A DNA stretch of 57,398 nt from an uncultured Peptococcaceae bacterium. Its GTDB lineage: Bacteria > Bacillota > Peptococcia > Peptococcales > Peptococcaceae. Under the pieces are notes generated by a model. It made no database searches and was not told the DNA's origin. It saw only the letters and a list, made by a program, of their open reading frames with translations. Position numbers and translations under genes: made by a program. Shown piece by piece: positions 53,306 to 57,398 of the stretch. Within the stretch, counting starts at the first letter, position 1, and each line of letters starts with the position of its first letter. The stretch covers positions 1-57,398 of the forward strand of contig CAMYDW010000009.1 of assembly GCA_947254645.1 (NCBI GenBank). The letters are read 5' to 3'.

Positions 53306-54043
53306 ATGACTTTTGAAAATTTATTAAAGGGTTATCTCTATCAGGTAAGCGAACATTGGCAAGAGGTATTGACTGATTTCTTTCCAGTAAGTGATATTCT
53401 AGAACAAGAAAAAATATTGCAGCACTCTGGTCTCTATTATCGTATAGATGGTGGTTATGAAGAGGCGGAAAGAGCACGATTGTTTATTACTCAGCAAGAG
53501 TATCAGTTGACATCAGAGAATATGCAATTAAGTGTTGTTTCGTTTAGAGGCAATACCAAATTTATTAATTTCAATCATCGTGATTGTTTGGGTGCACTAA
53601 TGTCTCTCGGTTTTGACAGAAAATGTATTGGAGACATCATTATCTATGAAGATGGTTTTGATGTAATTACCAATACAGGCATTAATGATTTTCTTCTAAT
53701 AAGCAACCTAACCATCAAGTACGTACCTATGAAAAAACAGATTGTGAGTATTGAAAATTGGAAAGCACCTGAACCTAAGAGGCAATCAAAAACGATTTCT
53801 GTTCAACAACTTAGGTTGGATGCAACGATTGCTAAAGTATATAATCTGTCAAGAGCTACGACAACCGATCTTATTAAAGCCAAAAAGGTCAAGTTGAATC
53901 AAAGACTAACTATTGATGCTAGTAAACTTTGTCAAGAAAACGATGTCGTTTCTGTCCAAGGCTATGGTAAATTTTATATAAAAATGGTGGAAGGTATAAA
54001 TCGAAAAGGTAAATTAAGAGTCGCAGTAGAAGAATATATATAA
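53306..54043 (+). CDS. YlmH-like S4-domain RNA-binding protein
   Basis: A 245-aa protein of the YlmH family. The N-terminal part carries the photosystem-II-S4-like domain (GALMSLGFDRKCIGDI near residue 95) and the C-terminal S4 domain has QLRLDATIAKVYNLSRATTTD and KKVKLNQRLT near 175-205 (two blocks). YlmH has been linked to rescue of stalled 50S subunits with RqcH. The ribosome site is weak (GAAAG). In B. subtilis divIVA would follow; here the next feature is the ileS leader. Confidence 0.9.
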   Translation: MTFENLLKGYLYQVSEHWQEVLTDFFPVSDILEQEKILQHSGLYYRIDGGYEEAERARLFITQQEYQLTSENMQLSVVSFRGNTKFINFNHRDCLGALMSLGFDRKCIGDIIIYEDGFDVITNTGINDFLLISNLTIKYVPMKKQIVSIENWKAPEPKRQSKTISVQQLRLDATIAKVYNLSRATTTDLIKAKKVKLNQRLTIDASKLCQENDVVSVQGYGKFYIKMVEGINRKGKLRVAVEEYI

Positions 54044-54051
54044 CTAAAAGC

Positions 54052-54080
54052 TTGACAGTGTTTATAGAATTGATTATTAT
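54052..54080 (+). promoter_or_regulatory. Promoter of the ileS T-box transcript
   Basis: TTGACA (54052-54057), a 17-nt spacer and TATTAT (54075-54080), starting 9 nt after the ylmH stop. Confidence 0.8.
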
Positions 54081-54086
54081 TATCTA

Positions 54087-54328
54087 CAAAATTAAATAGA
54101 TAGGCGTTGAGTGGAAAGGGTAACAGACTTTATTTTACAGCGAGTTCGTGTTTGGTGGAAGACGAATAAAATATGCTGTTACGGATCATCCATGAGCTGT
54201 GATCTGAATAATAGTAAGAAAACCGTAAGTCCGCGTTAAGGCTATCGAGTGTTTAAATGATTGGTTTATTTAAATATGAGGGTGGTACCGCGAATATAAT
54301 TCGTCCCTTTTGGGGCGAATTTTTTTAT
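54087..54328 (+). promoter_or_regulatory. T-box riboswitch leader, probably tRNA-Ile, controlling ileS
   Basis: This leader fills the 305-nt gap between ylmH and ileS. The T-box core AGGGTGGTACCGCG lies at 54279-54292, followed by a terminator: AATTCGTCCC (54298-54307) with GGGGCGAATT (54312-54321) around TTTT, then a T tract. An apical TTTGGTGGAAGAC near 54152 fits stem I. ATC at 54185-54187 is a plausible isoleucine specifier, but I could not place it firmly in the specifier loop. Identity as Ile rests mainly on the downstream gene. Confidence 0.93.
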
Positions 54329-54348
54329 TTTTAATATGAGGTGATAAA

Positions 54349-57153
54349 ATGTCAAAAGAACAAACAGAAAAAGAATACAGTAGTACATTAAACCTTCCAA
54401 AAACTGATTTTCCAATGAGAGGAAATTTACCACAAAAGGAACCTGATATTATTCAATTCTGGGAAGAGTTGAATATTTATGAAAAAGTTCAAGAAAAAAA
54501 TAAGGGACGCGAAAAATTTATTTTGCATGATGGACCTCCTTATGCTAATGGTGACATTCATTTAGGTCACACAATGAACAAAGTGCTAAAAGATATTATT
54601 GTAAAATCAAAAAGCATTCAAGGATTTGATGCACCCTATGTGCCTGGATGGGATACACATGGGTTGCCTATTGAATTAAAAGCTATTGAAAATGTTGGTT
54701 TAGATGCTAAAACTGAGGATGTTATCGCATTTAGAAATGCATGTGCAGATTATGCAATGAAATTTGTTGATATTCAACGTAAAAGCTTTAAACGATTAGG
54801 GGTTCGTGGTGACTGGGAAAATCCTTATATCACTTTAAATCCAGAGTTTGAAGCGCGCGAAATTGGCGTTTTCGGTGAGATGGCTAAAAAGGGATACATC
54901 TACCGTGGTACAAAACCAGTACATTGGTGTCCTCATGACCATACAGCTTTGGCAGAAGCGGAAATTGAGTACGGTGAAGAAAAATCTCCTTCAATTTATG
55001 TAAAATTTGCAGTTAAAGATGCCAAAGATAAATTTGAAAAAGATAATACCTATTTCGTTATTTGGACAACAACACCATGGACTTTGCCAGCCAATATGGC
55101 AATTTGTTTAAATCCTGAATTGACCTATCAACTTATCCAGTTTGGCGAAGAAAAATATGTTTTAGCCAAGGAACTTGTTAAAACTGTTGTTGAAGAAATT
55201 GGATTATCTGAAGATTATCAAGTTCTAAAAGAATTTAAAGGCAGCGATTTAGAATATGTGGTTTGCCAACATCCATTCCTAAAGAGGGAATCACTTGTTA
55301 TTCTAGGAACACATGTTACCTTGGATGCTGGTACAGGCTGCGTTCATACTGCACCTGGACATGGTACCGATGACTATTATGTTGGTCAGAAATATCATTT
55401 GGATAACCCATCTCCGTTAGATGATGATGGTATTTTAACAGCTGAAGCAGGTCAGTTTGAAGGTCTTAACACAGAAGATGCCAATAAAGCTATTTGTAAA
55501 TATTTGGACGAAATTGGCAGCTTGTTGAAACTTAAATTTTTCAAACACCAATACCCACATTGTTGGAGATGTGGTACACCTACTTTATTTAGATCCACCA
55601 ATCAGTGGTTTGCTTCTGTAGATGGTTTTAGAGAAGACGCACTCCAAGCAATTGAAAATGATATTGCATTCACACCTGAATGGGGTAAAGAAAGAATCTA
55701 TAACATGATTCGTGATCGTGGTGATTGGTGTATTTCGCGCCAAAGAGTATGGGGCGTACCTATTCCAGTATTTTATTGCGAAGATTGTGGTGAAATCATT
55801 TTAGACAATGATACCATCAAAAGCGTTCAAGAACATGTGCGTGCTCATGGAAGTAACTGCTGGTTTAGCATGAATGCAAGTGAATTATTGCCTGAAAACT
55901 ATACCTGCCCGAAATGTGGCGGAAATCACTTTAGAAAAGAAACCGATATAATGGACGTATGGTTTGATTCAGGCTCAAGTCATGAAGGCGTTTTAAAAGC
56001 GAGAGAAGATTTACAGTGGCCGGCAGACTTATATCTCGAAGGAAGCGACCAACACAGAGGATGGTTTAACTCTTCCTTATGTACTTCAGTAGCTGTAAAT
56101 GGAAAAGCACCATATAAAGGACTTTTGACGCATGGTTTCTTAGTTGATGAAAAAGGCTTTAAGATGAGTAAGTCAAAAGGCAACGGCGTAGACCCATTCG
56201 ATGTTATTAAACAACAAGGGGCAGATATTTTAAGATTATGGGTTGCCTCATCTGATTATAGAAGCGATGTATCTGTCAGTCAGGGTATTTTAAAACAAGT
56301 TTCAGATTCTTATCGTAAAATCAGAAATACATTCCGTTATATGCTAGGTAGCATTCATGACTTTAATCCTAAAACAGATCGAGTTGCTTTTGAGAACCTA
56401 TCTGAATTGGATCAATGGATGCTTTATAGATTTAATGAGATGATAAAGAAATCAAAAGATGCTTATAACAGTTATGAGTTCCATTTGATTTATAGAATGG
56501 TACATAATTTCTGTAATTTAGATTTAAGTGCATTTTATTTTAGTATCATTAAAGATAGATTGTATTCATATAAGGCAGATAGTCTAACAAGACGAAGCTG
56601 TCAAACTGTGCTTTATGATATGTGTCTTGCACTGGACCAAATTCTATCACCAATCCTTTCCTTTACAACAGAAGAAGTCTTTAAGTACATTGAAATGGAA
56701 GATAAACCAGTATCTGTTCAATTGTTAGATTGGCCACAATTGAATGTTGGAGATATAGATGAATCCTTGGATGCAAAATGGAATCGATTGATGACCTTAC
56801 GTGATGAAGTTGCTAAACCACTAGAAACAGCAAGAAAAGAAAAACAAATTGGTAATTCCTTAGATGCAAAGGTAACCATTTATTTTGGAGAGCCGCTTTC
56901 ACAATTAAAAGAAGATTTAGCATCTATGGATATGAGCATTGAGGATTTCCTTATTGTAAGTCAAGTAGAGCTAAAGGATTATGATGAAGCGTTGGATAAC
57001 GTATGGCATAGTGAAGCATACGAAAAACTGGCTGTAAAAGTAGAGCAAGCGACAGGACATAAATGTGCACGCTGCTGGAAGTATACTGAAGATATTGGTA
57101 GTGATCCAAAACATCCTGAAATTTGTGCAAGATGTGCGGCTGAATTACAGTAA
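54349..57153 (+). CDS. ileS: Isoleucine-tRNA ligase
   Basis: Class I aminoacyl-tRNA synthetase charging tRNA-Ile. The 934-aa product has the HIGH-type motif PYANGDIHLGH near residue 64, the CP1 editing domain (WTTTPWTLPAN near 241), the KMSKS loop near 605 and a C-terminal zinc finger with CARCW and CARC pairs. GAGGTGA precedes ATG 54349. Length and layout are of the standard bacterial (mupirocin-sensitive type) enzyme. Confidence 0.98.
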   Translation: MSKEQTEKEYSSTLNLPKTDFPMRGNLPQKEPDIIQFWEELNIYEKVQEKNKGREKFILHDGPPYANGDIHLGHTMNKVLKDIIVKSKSIQGFDAPYVPGWDTHGLPIELKAIENVGLDAKTEDVIAFRNACADYAMKFVDIQRKSFKRLGVRGDWENPYITLNPEFEAREIGVFGEMAKKGYIYRGTKPVHWCPHDHTALAEAEIEYGEEKSPSIYVKFAVKDAKDKFEKDNTYFVIWTTTPWTLPANMAICLNPELTYQLIQFGEEKYVLAKELVKTVVEEIGLSEDYQVLKEFKGSDLEYVVCQHPFLKRESLVILGTHVTLDAGTGCVHTAPGHGTDDYYVGQKYHLDNPSPLDDDGILTAEAGQFEGLNTEDANKAICKYLDEIGSLLKLKFFKHQYPHCWRCGTPTLFRSTNQWFASVDGFREDALQAIENDIAFTPEWGKERIYNMIRDRGDWCISRQRVWGVPIPVFYCEDCGEIILDNDTIKSVQEHVRAHGSNCWFSMNASELLPENYTCPKCGGNHFRKETDIMDVWFDSGSSHEGVLKAREDLQWPADLYLEGSDQHRGWFNSSLCTSVAVNGKAPYKGLLTHGFLVDEKGFKMSKSKGNGVDPFDVIKQQGADILRLWVASSDYRSDVSVSQGILKQVSDSYRKIRNTFRYMLGSIHDFNPKTDRVAFENLSELDQWMLYRFNEMIKKSKDAYNSYEFHLIYRMVHNFCNLDLSAFYFSIIKDRLYSYKADSLTRRSCQTVLYDMCLALDQILSPILSFTTEEVFKYIEMEDKPVSVQLLDWPQLNVGDIDESLDAKWNRLMTLRDEVAKPLETARKEKQIGNSLDAKVTIYFGEPLSQLKEDLASMDMSIEDFLIVSQVELKDYDEALDNVWHSEAYEKLAVKVEQATGHKCARCWKYTEDIGSDPKHPEICARCAAELQ

Positions 57154-57162
57154 TAATTAGTC

Positions 57163-57197
57163 AAATATAGAGGGGATATCCCCTCTATATTTTTTTG
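57163..57197 (+). terminator. Terminator after ileS
   Basis: A palindrome centred on ATAT (57176-57179) with AAATATAGAGGGG and CCCCTCTATATTT arms, followed by more T. It ends ileS before the rRNA-type promoters. Confidence 0.88.
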
Positions 57198-57217
57198 CAA
57201 AAAAATGAAAAAAGTGC

Positions 57218-57246
57218 TTGAAATGATATTTGGATTATGGTAATAT
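57218..57246 (+). promoter_or_regulatory. Upstream promoter (P1) of a stable-RNA operon
   Basis: TTGAAA (57218-57223), 17 nt, TAATAT (57241-57246). It is the first of two tandem promoters; a near-palindromic AGTCG...CGACT follows in its early transcript. Confidence 0.65.
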
Positions 57247-57325
57247 ACTCCTACAGTCGTTTGAGAGCAAGCGACTTGTGAAACGCTTTCAAAAAACAAC
57301 CGAAAAAACTTCTTTAAAAAAGTTG

Positions 57326-57354
57326 TTGACAAACGAAAGCGAACATGATATTAT
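57326..57354 (+). promoter_or_regulatory. Downstream promoter (P2) of a stable-RNA operon
   Basis: TTGACA (57326-57331), 17 nt, TATTAT (57349-57354), preceded by A-rich sequence like an UP element. The -10 region matches that of the tRNA-Gly promoter. Confidence 0.8.
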
Positions 57355-57360
57355 AAATGA

Positions 57361-57398
57361 GTTGCCGCTCGAGGCAACGAAAAAAGTAGTTCTTTGAA
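57361..57398 (+). promoter_or_regulatory. Leader hairpin and boxA-like element before a probable rRNA operon
   Basis: GTTGCC (57361-57366) pairs with GGCAAC (57373-57378), and the window ends in GTTCTTTGAA, like the boxA antitermination element ahead of 16S rRNA genes in Bacillota. The 16S gene itself would lie beyond the right edge. This, with the tandem promoters, is why I infer an rRNA operon. Confidence 0.6.

Noticed and set aside
56979..57332. A 117-codon minus-strand frame across the end of ileS and the rRNA-type promoters
   Set aside because: It spans a terminator and two promoters and overlaps a certain gene; no ribosome site or protein signature is seen.
1..57398. Mobile elements, prophage genes, CRISPR arrays, toxin-antitoxin or defence systems
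   Set aside because: I found no transposase, integrase, spaced direct repeats or defence-family motifs; the window reads as core chromosome.

Overview
The window is an AT-rich, gene-dense stretch of bacterial chromosome made almost entirely of conserved housekeeping genes. Several features point to an anaerobic low-GC Bacillota: PyrK beside type 1B PyrD, IspH fused to ribosomal protein S1, a monomeric [FeFe]-hydrogenase-like protein with a small [2Fe-2S] partner, a sepF/ylmG/ylmH cluster, T-box leaders, RNase Y, RqcH and intrinsic terminators with long T tracts. The combination of an IspH-S1 fusion, a HutP-family protein next to cmk, GTP-dependent PEPCK and a two-subunit leuC/leuD fits Clostridia or Negativicutes (a Veillonella-like organism is possible). 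This placement is inference; no 16S sequence lies inside the window.

Layout, left to right. 1-3069: pyrimidine genes (end of an amidohydrolase, pyrK, pyrD, pyrF, pyrE). 3108-9331: a tight run of hflX (with an N-terminal JAMM-like domain), a PLP-dependent methionine gamma-lyase-like gene, a DUF456 membrane protein, ddl, recA and recX. 9332-11120: a promoter and terminator with no ORF between them, then rny. 11191-16228: a sirtuin (minus strand), trmL, an alpha/beta hydrolase, dapB and asd, with gap facing them. 16438-18988: tRNA-Gly(GCC) and the XTP pyrophosphatase gene, facing pckG. 19160-23605: a HI0933-like flavoprotein, HutP-like protein, cmk and ispH-rpsA. 23646-25502: the hydrogenase pair (minus). 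25699-35189: Asp23, nusB, xseA, xseB, ispA, dxs, tlyA, a membrane PD-(D/E)XK-like protein, nadK, argR and recN. 35222-38112: dsbA-like, rlmH and rqcH (minus). 38265-46030: a ZapA-like gene, a glutamate-cysteine-ligase-like gene, der, plsY, gpsA, scpA, scpB and glmS. 46039-50712: a leucine-type T-box and leuACDB. 50816-57196: an HlyD-like adaptor, yggS, sepF, yggT, ylmH, then a T-box and ileS. 57197-57398: two strong promoters and a boxA-like element that look like the start of an rRNA operon running off the right edge.

The genes form short operons with translational coupling (many 1-14 nt overlaps) and convergent pairs separated by bidirectional hairpin terminators. The metabolism encoded includes pyrimidine, DAP/lysine, leucine and MEP isoprenoid synthesis, gluconeogenic steps (PEPCK, a GAPDH with an unusual cofactor loop) and hydrogenase-linked redox chemistry. 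I see no mobile element, prophage, CRISPR array or defence island. The most interesting leads are subtle: a possible regulatory RNA or attenuated leader before rny, a similar arrangement before dapB, a JAMM-like domain on HflX, a possible internal S1 start inside ispH-rpsA, a glutamate-cysteine-ligase homologue lacking expected acidic residues, and a membrane-anchored nuclease-fold protein between tlyA and nadK.
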